In this document: positions 44,792 through 52,479 of the stretch, piece after piece
Layout: each line of letters opens with the position of its first letter
How positions within the stretch are numbered: the stretch's first letter is position 1
Assembly: GCA_964527265.1 (NCBI GenBank)
Contig: CAZGOM010000006.1
Coordinates: 1-64,000, forward strand
Direction of reading: 5' to 3'
From: CAZGOM01 sp964527265
Lineage (GTDB): Bacteria > Planctomycetota > Phycisphaerae > Phycisphaerales > Phycisphaeraceae
DNA length: 64,000 nucleotides
Translations under genes and position numbers: made by a program
Notes under the pieces: model-generated
Told to the model about the DNA's origin: nothing
Databases searched by the model: none
Seen by the model: the letters and a program-made list of their open reading frames with translations, nothing else

Positions 44792-44816
44792 AACCCGGTT
44801 TAAGACCGGGTTTTTT
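44792..44816 (+). terminator. Intrinsic terminator after the cysteine paralogue pair
   Basis: AACCCGGT (44792-44799), a 5-base loop, ACCGGGTT (44805-44812), then a T run to 44816. Confidence 0.9.
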
Positions 44817-44852
44817 CATTTGGGATCTTCAGTCTTTATTGATCTTTATTGA

Positions 44853-45848
44853 TCAGATGGAGGGATGGCCGGGAAGGGGTTGGCCCGGGGTGGGGACGGA
44901 GCGGAGAGTGAGGATGGCGATTTCGGCCGGGCAATTGATGCGTACGGGGAACCAGGAGCCGACGCCGGAGTTGACGTAGAGGTATTGGTTGGAACGCTCG
45001 TAGAGGCCACGAGGGTATTGGAAGGTCATGGCACCAAAGCCGAGAGAGCCTTTTTTGCCGTGTGAATTGGAGAGGACGACTTGGCCGCCATGGGTATGGC
45101 CGGCGAGGGTGAGTGCGACGCCGTGGCGGACGGCGGCGTCAAAGGCGTCGGGGTGGTGGGCGAGGAGGATTTTGAGTTGGGTGCCGGGGTGGTGTTTGTC
45201 GGCTGATTTGAGGGTGCGGTGGACCATTGCGGCGGTGCGGGCGGGAGCGTCGTGGTAGTCAATGCCTGCGATGAGGAATTTGACGCCGTTTTTTGTGATT
45301 TGAACCGATTGGTTCAAGAGGAGGCCCAGTTTTGCTTCACGAAAGGCGGCGAGGAAACGCGGAGCGTTATCGAGGTAGTCATGGTTGCCGGGAACCATAT
45401 GGACGCCCAGTGGCGCACGGAGACGCTGCATCTGCGGGACGATGTCGGTGAGGTATTTGCAGGAGAGGTCGAGAAAATCGCCAGTGACGGCGATGAGATC
45501 CGAGTCAAAGGCATTGGCTTTTTCGACAATGGTGTCGATTTGTTTTGCAGTGGTGAGTTTGCCGATATGGAGGTCGGAAAGATGAGTGATTTTGAGGCCT
45601 TCGAGGCCGGCTGGAAGGGTCGGTATAAACAGGTCCCGATGGACAACTGAGGCAGAGCGTTTTTCGTGGGAACGGGTGATACGGCCGCGGGAGAACCAGA
45701 TGGGTGCGGCAGTGAGCGCGGCATGACGCACTTTGGCGGTGATGCGTTTGAGGCGGGACCTCTTTTTTTGTGCGGCGGGGCGTTCGGGGCTGGCTGGGCC
45801 CACCTCAAAACTGGGAGGGGTATCGTCAGGTGGGGTTTCTTCGGCCAT
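44853..45848 (-). CDS. Metallophosphoesterase (calcineurin-like)
   Basis: 331-residue dinuclear metal phosphoesterase. Motifs in order: THLSDLHIG (D-x-H), VTGDFLD (GDxxD), VPGNHDY (GNHD/E), LLAHHPDAF (His) and LAGHTHGGQV (GHxH). A basic, Pro-rich N-terminal tail (about 1-45) precedes the catalytic domain. The set matches YaeI/YkuE-type proteins, which hydrolyse model phosphodiesters and may act on lipid or nucleotide substrates; the true substrate is unknown. No signal peptide. It starts at ATG 45848 and converges on the cysteine-paralogue operon. Confidence 0.93.
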   Translation of the reverse strand: MAEETPPDDTPPSFEVGPASPERPAAQKKRSRLKRITAKVRHAALTAAPIWFSRGRITRSHEKRSASVVHRDLFIPTLPAGLEGLKITHLSDLHIGKLTTAKQIDTIVEKANAFDSDLIAVTGDFLDLSCKYLTDIVPQMQRLRAPLGVHMVPGNHDYLDNAPRFLAAFREAKLGLLLNQSVQITKNGVKFLIAGIDYHDAPARTAAMVHRTLKSADKHHPGTQLKILLAHHPDAFDAAVRHGVALTLAGHTHGGQVVLSNSHGKKGSLGFGAMTFQYPRGLYERSNQYLYVNSGVGSWFPVRINCPAEIAILTLRSVPTPGQPLPGHPSI

Positions 45849-45965
45849 GGGTGTGGACCGGAAAAAGATTCGAGTATTGGGCTACTGTTTCAATCATAGC
45901 GGGTAAGACAGAGGAGTCTATCGGGGGAAGGATGAATGGGGATTGAGGGATGGGCAAGAGATGAT

Positions 45966-47369
45966 TTAGCGCAGACCATACTCCTTGAGCTTGCGGTAGA
46001 GGGTGCGTTCGCCGATGCCGAGCATTTTGGCGGCGGCTTCACGGTTACCGGCGTGGACCTGGAGAGCGTTACGAATGGCTTGTTTTTCAATCTGGTCGAG
46101 GTTCATGTTGCTCTGGGCAGCGGAGGTATGGTTGGCGGTGTGATCGCCGGAATTACCCGCGGTGGCGGCCAGGGTTGATTTGATGTCGTCGGGCACGTGC
46201 TGGGGGAGAAGGCGGTCGCCTTCGCACATGACGACCATGCTCTGGACGACATTGATGAGCTGGCGGATATTGCCGGGCCAGGCGTATTGGGCCAGGAGGT
46301 GTTGGGTTTCCTCGGCGACGGAGACGTTGGGGCGGCCGATGTCGGTGGCGAATTTCTTGACGAAGTGAGTGACCAAGAGGGGAATGTCCTCGCGGCGTTC
46401 GCGCAGGGAGGGGAGGTGAATATTGGCGCCTTTGATGCGGTAGTAAAGGTCTTCGCGGAAGTCACCGGTTTTGACCATGTCCTGGAGGTTGCGGTTGGTG
46501 GCGCTGATGAAGCGGACATCGACGCGGACGGTTTTATTCGCGCCGAGTCGGACGACTTCGCCTGATTCAAGGACACGCAGGAGCTTGGCCTGCATGATCA
46601 GGGGCATGTCGCCGACTTCGTCGAGGAAGAGAGTGCCGCCGGAGGCGTATTCAAAACGGCCTTCGCGTTCGCGATCGGCCCCAGTGAAGGCGCCTTTGAC
46701 GTGACCGAAGAGTTCATCTTCAAGGATGGATTCGGAGAGGCCGGCGCAGTTCAAAGGGACAAAGCGCTGTTTGGCGCGCTTGGAGTTGTTGTGGATGGCC
46801 TGGGCGATGAGTTCCTTGCCGGTGCCGGATTCGCCGGTGATGAGGACGGGGATGTTATTGGGGGCGATCTGCTTGAGGAGATTAATGGCGGTCTTGATCT
46901 GGGGAGAGGAGCCGATGATGCCTTCGAAGCCGAAGGTTTCATCGACACGCTGCTGGAGGTGGGTGTTGGTGGCGCGGAGAGCAACGGCCTGAATGGCATG
47001 GCCGACGAGGGTGCGAAAGACGTCAAGATCAAGGGGTTTTTCGATGAAGTCGTAGGCACCCTGCTTGATGGCGGTCTTGCAGGTGGGGACGTCGCCGTGT
47101 GCAGTGACGAGAATGGTTTCAGCGTTGGACTGATGCTGGCGGGCGGCGGCGAGGATGCGCAGGCCATCGTCAGGCTGTTCCATAACGAGGTCGGTGACGA
47201 TGACGTCGAACTGGCCGTGAGAGAGCTCATCGATGGCGTCGTGGGAGTTATGGACGAGCGTGCAGACATGACCGAGGCGGCGGAGTGATTCGGCCATGAC
47301 TTCGGCGTGCTCGGCTTCGTCGTCGGCGATGAGGATCTGTGCGCAGGGTATGGAGGAGTCTTTGGTCAT
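45966..47369 (-). CDS. NtrC-family sigma-54-dependent response regulator
   Basis: 467 residues with three domains. Receiver (about 10-128): acidic pocket ADDE, phosphoacceptor Asp60 (VIVTDLVM), Thr/Lys in TAHGD and FIEKP. AAA+ domain (about 150-385): Walker A GESGTGKE, GAFTGA (sigma-54 contact loop), Walker B GGTLFLDEVGD and the R-finger region. C-terminal Fis-type helix-turn-helix (about 425-467, NREAAAKMLGIGERTLYRKLKEYGL). It activates promoters used by RNA polymerase with sigma-54. No histidine kinase is adjacent, so its partner is unknown. It starts at ATG 47369; the mqnA start on the other strand is 55 bases away. Confidence 0.96.
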   Translation of the reverse strand: MTKDSSIPCAQILIADDEAEHAEVMAESLRRLGHVCTLVHNSHDAIDELSHGQFDVIVTDLVMEQPDDGLRILAAARQHQSNAETILVTAHGDVPTCKTAIKQGAYDFIEKPLDLDVFRTLVGHAIQAVALRATNTHLQQRVDETFGFEGIIGSSPQIKTAINLLKQIAPNNIPVLITGESGTGKELIAQAIHNNSKRAKQRFVPLNCAGLSESILEDELFGHVKGAFTGADREREGRFEYASGGTLFLDEVGDMPLIMQAKLLRVLESGEVVRLGANKTVRVDVRFISATNRNLQDMVKTGDFREDLYYRIKGANIHLPSLRERREDIPLLVTHFVKKFATDIGRPNVSVAEETQHLLAQYAWPGNIRQLINVVQSMVVMCEGDRLLPQHVPDDIKSTLAATAGNSGDHTANHTSAAQSNMNLDQIEKQAIRNALQVHAGNREAAAKMLGIGERTLYRKLKEYGLR

Positions 47370-47412
47370 TTGTGCGTCATTTTAGCCGAGGGTGAGGCGG
47401 GCGGCATGGTTC

Positions 47413-47418
47413 TATAAT
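47413..47418 (+). promoter_or_regulatory. TATAAT 6 bases before the mqnA ATG
   Basis: A perfect -10 hexamer, then TTGTTC and ATG 47425. No Shine-Dalgarno is present and no clear -35 is seen, so a leaderless transcript is possible but less supported than at carbonic anhydrase. Confidence 0.45.
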
Positions 47419-47424
47419 TTGTTC

Positions 47425-48249
47425 ATGAAGCAACCAACTGTACAAGCGATTGGGCAGGCGTCGGGAATGAGGCGCACGGAAGTGGGTTGCGTGAGTTTTT
47501 TGAATTCCAAGCCGTTGATTGATGGAGCGGAGGCGGTTTTAGGGGGTCCAGTGAGGTTTGAGGTACCTTCGCGGCTGCTGGATCTGCTGTTGGGTGGGGA
47601 GGTGAAGATCGCGCTTTGCCCGGTGATTGATTTCCAGCTTTCGCCGAAAGCGTTGAAAGTGGTGCCGGTGGGAGGGATCTGCTGCCGGGGCAGAACGCTG
47701 ACAGTGCGGGTGTTTGGGAGGCGGCCATTGTCGGAGGTAAAGCGGGTTTATGCGGATACAGACAGCCACACGAGCGTAAACCTGATGCGGGTGTTGTTCA
47801 AGCGCCTGTTTGGGACAGTGCTCCAGGTGCTGCCGCTGAATGAGGCGGGTGCAGCGGAACCGGATTGCGTGCTTTTGATTGGGGACAAGGTGGTGACGCG
47901 GGAGCCAAGCCGCACGGTGTATCCGCATCAGATGGATTTGGGGGAGGCATGGCACGAGATGTCGGGACGGCCGTTTGTGTTTGCGACGTGGCTGGCGCTG
48001 GCGGAGACGGAGTTGGGGGATTTACCAGGGAGGCTCAAGGCGTTGCGGGAAGGGAATGCGGGGCGGATCGATGAGATTGTGAAGGCCTATGCAGGGCCGC
48101 TGGGTTGGGATGCAGAGCGGGCCAGGGAGTATCTGGGCGGGCTGCTGCATTATGAGGTGGGGGAGGCAGAACTGGGCGCGATGGAGGCATTTTGGGGGGA
48201 AGCGCATGCATTGGGGTTGATTCCAGCGCTAAGGCCGATGCGGATATGA
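47425..48249 (+). CDS. mqnA: Chorismate dehydratase of the futalosine menaquinone pathway
   Basis: 274-residue MqnA, which converts chorismate to 3-(1-carboxyvinyloxy)benzoate, the first step of futalosine-type menaquinone synthesis. It has the periplasmic-binding-protein fold with the diagnostic start RTEVGCVSFLNSKPLIDG, then SRLLDLLLGGEVKIALCPVIDF and ICCRGRTLTVRVFGRRPL. YADTDSHTSVNLMRVL is the conserved central strand. It ends in a normal helical region. The other mqn genes are not in the window. An in-frame ATG 47467 is an alternative start nearer the domain. Convergent with the PpiD-like gene. Confidence 0.93.
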   Translation: MKQPTVQAIGQASGMRRTEVGCVSFLNSKPLIDGAEAVLGGPVRFEVPSRLLDLLLGGEVKIALCPVIDFQLSPKALKVVPVGGICCRGRTLTVRVFGRRPLSEVKRVYADTDSHTSVNLMRVLFKRLFGTVLQVLPLNEAGAAEPDCVLLIGDKVVTREPSRTVYPHQMDLGEAWHEMSGRPFVFATWLALAETELGDLPGRLKALREGNAGRIDEIVKAYAGPLGWDAERAREYLGGLLHYEVGEAELGAMEAFWGEAHALGLIPALRPMRI

Positions 48250-48285
48250 GTGACGGTTGAGACCAGGAAGCAGGAAATAAACAGA

Positions 48286-48308
48286 CAGGCCGCGCGAGGC
48301 GCGGCCTG
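48286..48308. terminator. GC-rich hairpin between mqnA and the PpiD-like gene
   Basis: CAGGCCGCGC (48286-48295), loop GAG, GCGCGGCCTG (48299-48308). A perfect 10-bp stem between converging stops but without a T run; it may need other factors. Confidence 0.6.
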
Positions 48309-48336
48309 GGTCTGAATGGTTATGGGGAGATGGAGA

Positions 48337-50241
48337 TTATTCGACCGGTGCAGCGCGCTCAGAACCCTTGGGTTCATAATTGAGGCGCTGTTGAACTTTC
48401 TTGAGTTCGACAAAGTCACGGTCGAGGCGGACGTTGATCGCCTGCTCGAGGATGAGACCGATCTGGGGGTTGGAGAGAGTGCCATCCACCATGATTTTGC
48501 TAGGGGCCTGAAGGCTGTCGACAGAGAAAACCGCGACGGACATCTGGTCTTCAAGAGGAACAGCGAAGAGGCGGTCTTTAAAGGGCGCTTTTTCAATGGG
48601 GCCTTTGGCGCTCAGGTCTAAGGCCTTGGAGAAGACGGCATCAACGAAGGCTTCGTTCTGGCCGATCTGCGGCAGGAACGGAACCGTGAATCGACCCTGC
48701 TGACGGTTTTTACGGGGGAAGGGGATAAGTTTGATCTCTGTCATGCCCAGGGATTTGGCATAGGCTTCCATGGAGGGCTGCGCAGCGGCCTTGGCGAGGA
48801 TGGCTTGCGGGTCCTTCTGAATGAGTTCCCAAGTAGCCAGTTTTTCGGCGTCACGTGCGACTGCGAGCTTGGCCTTATCAAGACTGGAGGGAACCTGGGC
48901 CTTTTGCGCGCCAATGAGGCGAAAGATGTAGCGGGAATGATCAAAGCTGGAGAGAGGAGCGCTGGGGAGCCCCACCTGCAGGCGCAGAGCGAGGTATGGG
49001 TTGTCCTTGGCGGGATCCAGTTCACGGGCGCTCATGACGTAATCGGAGAAGATGGAATCGCGGCGTGAAGGGAGGTAGCTGGAAGGAATGCCCTTGAGCG
49101 CGCTCAAAGACTTGGAATCAAACCACTGATCACCTTCAATGCGGACGGTGGGGGTGATGCCGAATTGGGTTTTGATCTGGTTTAAGACCATCTCAAGAGG
49201 GATGGGTTTGAAGCCTTCGGGAAGGACTTTGTAGCCATCCTGGTCGGCAAGGGTTTGAGTGTTTTGGGCAAGGGCGCTGGCGGCAAAACGGATGATTTTG
49301 TCAGCAAGCTCATCTGCTTTTTTGGCCTTCAGATGCTCGCGGATATCACCGGCGACCTGGTCGTAGGGCTTGTAGACAGGGGCCGCGGGTTGGGTGGCGT
49401 TGGGATTTTCGGGCTGGACAGTGAAGAAGGGGATGGTTTTGTGGTTCTTGTCGTAGAAGTCCTGCATTTCGACTTCGTCGACCTTGACCTTGGAAGAGAC
49501 GAGGGCACCGGGGACTTCCAGATATTCAATTTGGACGAGAGAGGGTGTTTTGTAACCAAAGCCGTAGGGCTTGCTCTGGCCGGGAAGGTCGTTTTTGTAC
49601 TGGTCGAAGAGCTTGGTGAGTTGAGCCTCGGCAATGACGGGCTTGGCGCTGACCGCTTTTTCGGCGGGGAGAATGACGCCTGTAGCAGTGGCGGTGGAAC
49701 TAACGTCGTAAACGAGGCGCTGGATCATCGGCTCGCTGAGGCGGCTGGCGTTGCCGCCGACCTGGCCGTTGACGAGGTTGATATAGGTTTGAACCGCCAG
49801 GCCGGATTGCACTGCGTGAATGATTTCCTCAGGGCTCCACTTGCGCTGCGCGGCCAGGAGTTTCAGCTGGAGTTCGTTGATGCCCAGAGCATTTAACGTT
49901 TGATAGGCCTCGGCGGGGCTTGGGTGGATGCCAATGCGGTTTGCCTCAAGCAGGAAAAGCGTGAAGACTTCGCGCGGCGTTTCACCTAATCCACTTGGGT
50001 TCAAGAGGACTTCCGCGTTTTGCGGGTCAGCGATCATGGTGACGATGTCAAAATCGGCACCGGCTCTCATTTGCTGGGTGAGCGTGACGGGTTTGCCATG
50101 GAGTGAACCGACGATGATTTTGTCGGGATTTTGCTGCGTAAGCATCGGCACGGCGCCTTCGATGAGGAAGACGACCATGAGGAGAGAGACGCCGACAGCC
50201 ATGAGCCATTTGTTGTATTTACGGAAGAACTTGAAAGTCAT
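48337..50241 (-). CDS. PpiD/SurA-like membrane-anchored folding protein
   Basis: 634 residues from ATG 50241. A PpiD-like beginning MTFKFFRKYNKWLMAVGVSLLMVVF has one anchor (about 13-33); the rest is periplasmic. The N-terminal helical part (NAEVLLNPSGLGETPREVFTLFLLEANRIGI...) resembles SurA_N. Charged strands follow (VQIEYLEVPGAL, VDEVEMQDFYDKNHKTIPFF), but no clear parvulin signature is visible, so isomerase activity is uncertain. It probably assists folding of exported proteins at the translocon. A longer frame to 50343 is unlikely because it lacks the anchor context. The gene is separated from the creatininase gene by a GGG array. Confidence 0.8.
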   Translation of the reverse strand: MTFKFFRKYNKWLMAVGVSLLMVVFLIEGAVPMLTQQNPDKIIVGSLHGKPVTLTQQMRAGADFDIVTMIADPQNAEVLLNPSGLGETPREVFTLFLLEANRIGIHPSPAEAYQTLNALGINELQLKLLAAQRKWSPEEIIHAVQSGLAVQTYINLVNGQVGGNASRLSEPMIQRLVYDVSSTATATGVILPAEKAVSAKPVIAEAQLTKLFDQYKNDLPGQSKPYGFGYKTPSLVQIEYLEVPGALVSSKVKVDEVEMQDFYDKNHKTIPFFTVQPENPNATQPAAPVYKPYDQVAGDIREHLKAKKADELADKIIRFAASALAQNTQTLADQDGYKVLPEGFKPIPLEMVLNQIKTQFGITPTVRIEGDQWFDSKSLSALKGIPSSYLPSRRDSIFSDYVMSARELDPAKDNPYLALRLQVGLPSAPLSSFDHSRYIFRLIGAQKAQVPSSLDKAKLAVARDAEKLATWELIQKDPQAILAKAAAQPSMEAYAKSLGMTEIKLIPFPRKNRQQGRFTVPFLPQIGQNEAFVDAVFSKALDLSAKGPIEKAPFKDRLFAVPLEDQMSVAVFSVDSLQAPSKIMVDGTLSNPQIGLILEQAINVRLDRDFVELKKVQQRLNYEPKGSERAAPVE

Positions 50242-50301
50242 TGAATGCGCAACTCCATAAGGCCCGGGGAATGGGTCCGGGCACGGTCGAGCAAGTATAC
50301 C

Positions 50302-50332
50302 GGGTATCGGGTTTCGGGTCGCGGGTTTCGGG
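50302..50332. repeat. 7-base-periodic GGG array, five units
   Basis: GGG at 50302, 50309, 50316, 50323 and 50330 with spacers TATC, TTTC, TCGC and TTTC. This is the longest regular array in the window. It lies between the creatininase stop (50361) and the PpiD-like start (50241); TATACT on the minus strand at 50294-50299 is next to it. Confidence 0.65.
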
Positions 50333-50360
50333 TGAAGAGACAAAGGGTACGGACGGATAA

Positions 50361-51062
50361 TCAGCGGGGAATGTTGTGCTGGGTCAGGAGCGGGGGAAGA
50401 ATTTTGTTGAAGTGGTCGGTGATTTGATCGAGCCAGGTCTGGCCTTTTTCGATGGAGGCTTCGGAAGGCGGGGTTCTGCTGTTGAAGTGGCCGAGTTTGT
50501 CGGCGTGTTCGGGGCGGATGTTGTGAAGGCGGGTTTCGAATCCGAGGACGAGCATCATGGAGGTTTCGTAAGTACCGCCGTGGTCGATGCGGGGGATGAC
50601 GTCCTGCTCGTCGAAAGCGATGGCGGTGGCGCCGTTTTCAGGCTTGAAGTTCCGAACGACTTCCTTGACGACCTTGCCCTGATAATTGGGGAAATGGCCG
50701 GAGTTGAGGATGATGATTTTAAAGCCGATGAGGTCGAGCCCGTCGATGAGGTCTTCAACAAGCATGCGGAGGGTTTCCTCACGGAGGTAGAAGTCGTTGA
50801 TGTCGCGTTGCATTTTGCGGGCTGTGGCGCGGTCGGGGTTGAAGGGGGTGTGGATGCCGGCGATGTGGATGGGGGGAAGGATGACCCCGCCGAAACGCTT
50901 GGCGAGGTGGGCGTTCTGAGCGTTTGCCTTGAAGGTGTCGAGGCCCCAGGGGAGGTGCTCGCCGTGGCGCTCAAGCGGGCCAAGGGAGACCCAGGCGATG
51001 GGGCATTGGGTGATAGCCTGGTTGAGTTCGGATCCGAAGAGGTATTCGAAGCGTTGTTCCAT
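50361..51062 (-). CDS. Creatininase-family amidohydrolase
   Basis: 233 residues from ATG 51062. Signature GPLERHGEHLPWGLDT (Glu, His and Asp metal ligands; E. coli-type relatives read E.H..HLP.G.D), then NSGHFPN in place of NGHGGN (His ligand kept). The family hydrolyses cyclic amides such as creatinine, or lactams in cofactor pathways; in planctomycetes members occur in sugar operons with unknown substrate. It is the last gene of a run with rhaM, amidohydrolase and Gfo/Idh genes. The start has no Shine-Dalgarno; G-tracts of 7-base period abut it on the opposite strand (51063-51099). Confidence 0.88.
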   Translation of the reverse strand: MEQRFEYLFGSELNQAITQCPIAWVSLGPLERHGEHLPWGLDTFKANAQNAHLAKRFGGVILPPIHIAGIHTPFNPDRATARKMQRDINDFYLREETLRMLVEDLIDGLDLIGFKIIILNSGHFPNYQGKVVKEVVRNFKPENGATAIAFDEQDVIPRIDHGGTYETSMMLVLGFETRLHNIRPEHADKLGHFNSRTPPSEASIEKGQTWLDQITDHFNKILPPLLTQHNIPR

Positions 51063-51099
51063 GGGAGACGGGTTCCGGGGTTCGGGGACGGATTCCGGG
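51063..51099. repeat. 7-base-periodic G-tract array abutting the creatininase start
   Basis: G-tracts at 51063, 51070, 51077, 51084, (GG at 51090) and 51097: period 7 with 3-5 base spacers. It begins one base from the start codon at 51062, so it is again C-rich on the mRNA strand at the translation start. Confidence 0.55.
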
Positions 51100-51133
51100 T
51101 GAAGAGTTAAGAGCGGAGGAGAGAAGATAAATG

Positions 51134-51457
51134 TCAGTTGGTGTGGAAGACTTCCTGCATGTTGGCCCACCATTCGCCGGGCTTTCGGGTTTCAAGGGGC
51201 TGCTGACAGGGCTCGCAGTGGGACCACCATTCCTGGGTGGTTTTGTCGGCGGCGATCTTGGCCATGTCGGCATCGAAATTCGTGCCGATGTATTCAAAGT
51301 AGGCGAAGAGGAAGCCATCGTGGTGGAAGATGGTGTAGTTTCGGATGTTGGCTTCGTGGATCATTTTGAGCACGGCAGGCCATGTATTGGCGTGGAGTTT
51401 GACGTATTCGTCGTATTTTTCGGGGCGGAGTTTGATGACTTGGCCGTAGCGTTTCAT
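51134..51457 (-). CDS. rhaM: L-rhamnose mutarotase
   Basis: 107-residue dimeric alpha+beta barrel that interconverts alpha- and beta-L-rhamnose (and related deoxysugars). It begins MKRYGQVIKLRPEKYDEYVKLHANTWPAVLKMIHEANIRNY, with the catalytic-region His in KLHANTWP, and has HHDGFLFAYFEYIGTNFDADM and WWSHCEPCQQP. Full length. Its place between an amidohydrolase and a creatininase-family gene supports a deoxysugar pathway. The gene starts 26 bases after the amidohydrolase stop, so it is cotranscribed. Confidence 0.94.
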   Translation of the reverse strand: MKRYGQVIKLRPEKYDEYVKLHANTWPAVLKMIHEANIRNYTIFHHDGFLFAYFEYIGTNFDADMAKIAADKTTQEWWSHCEPCQQPLETRKPGEWWANMQEVFHTN

Positions 51458-51483
51458 GGGGTGTCCTGGGGGTTGGGTGAAAA

Positions 51484-52401
51484 TCAGCCTTCGGTGATGA
51501 GGGGGACGACGGGGCGGTTGGTTGGTTTGTGTTTGATGCCGTAGAGGCGGGCGGCGTTTTCGCCGAGGATGAGTTCTTTTTCTCGGGGGGTGAAGGATTT
51601 GGAGTCACGGAGGAAGTCGAGGCTTTGGCGGTAGGTGAAATCAACCATTGTGCGGGGCCAGTCGGAGCCCCACATGATTTTCTCAGGGCCGATGCGTTTG
51701 ATGGCTTCGCGGAGCTTTTTCTGTGCTTCCTTGAAGGGGAAGCCTTCTGAGCGGTAGAGCCAGACAATGCCACCGGTTTCGATGTAGACATTTTCGTATT
51801 TACAAAGGTCGAGTTGGCCGGGCCAACCGTCGCGGTTTGGCATGCCGAAGTGACCGATGGCGACGGGGAGGTGGGGGAATTGGTCGAGGACGCGTTTTAA
51901 GGCGGGGACTTGCTTGGTGCCGGAGGAGAGGTCGATGGCAAGGACGAGGGCGTAGGCTTCCATGCAGTCGTAGATGGGCATGAGGCGTTTGTCGTCGAGG
52001 AGGATCTGGTCACCGAAGTGTCCGGCCGGGAATTTGAGACCTTTGAAGCCTTTGTCGAAGAGGCGGAGGGATTGCTTGGCGACAGTATCGGTTTTGAAAA
52101 AGTCGGGGAGGGCGTGGACGAAGAACCGTCCGGGGTATTTGGCCATGGTGTCCAGGCCGTAGTTGTTTTGTTCGCCGTCCATGTTTTCCTGTACGACGAT
52201 ACCAGTGTCAACGCCAGCGGCGTCGAATTCGGCCAGGACGTACTCGGCAAGTGCTTTGCAGTCGTGAAGATAGGCGGGCATGCCGAGGAATTTTTTATCG
52301 CCGATTTTGACGACGCCGTCGGCGACGGCACGGAGGGGGATCTTGTTTTGGATCTTGCCGTGGAGCTTGTTCCAGATGTGCATGTGTGCGTCGATGATCA
52401 T
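51484..52401 (-). CDS. Amidohydrolase-2 family hydrolase (lactonase-like)
   Basis: 305-residue metal-dependent TIM-barrel hydrolase. MIIDAHMHIWNK holds the HxH metal motif, VAIGHFGMP a further His, and MWGSDWPRTMVDF the catalytic Asp. The C-terminal ILGENAARLYGI is the family end. Members in deoxysugar operons include L-fuconolactonase and L-rhamnonolactonase; with rhaM next to it and a Gfo/Idh dehydrogenase upstream, lactone hydrolysis is a reasonable inference. It starts at ATG 52401 with GGAG upstream. Confidence 0.9.
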   Translation of the reverse strand: MIIDAHMHIWNKLHGKIQNKIPLRAVADGVVKIGDKKFLGMPAYLHDCKALAEYVLAEFDAAGVDTGIVVQENMDGEQNNYGLDTMAKYPGRFFVHALPDFFKTDTVAKQSLRLFDKGFKGLKFPAGHFGDQILLDDKRLMPIYDCMEAYALVLAIDLSSGTKQVPALKRVLDQFPHLPVAIGHFGMPNRDGWPGQLDLCKYENVYIETGGIVWLYRSEGFPFKEAQKKLREAIKRIGPEKIMWGSDWPRTMVDFTYRQSLDFLRDSKSFTPREKELILGENAARLYGIKHKPTNRPVVPLITEG

Positions 52402-52479
52402 GGGGGCTCCGGGAAGAAAGGTAAAAGTGATAAGGAATAAGGTACAAGGAAGAGAGAGGAAAGGAAGAAGGAAAATGCT

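Noticed and set aside
50302..50332. Regular short repeats as a CRISPR array
   Set aside because: Units are 7 bases with no spacers of 25-40 bases and no cas genes nearby.
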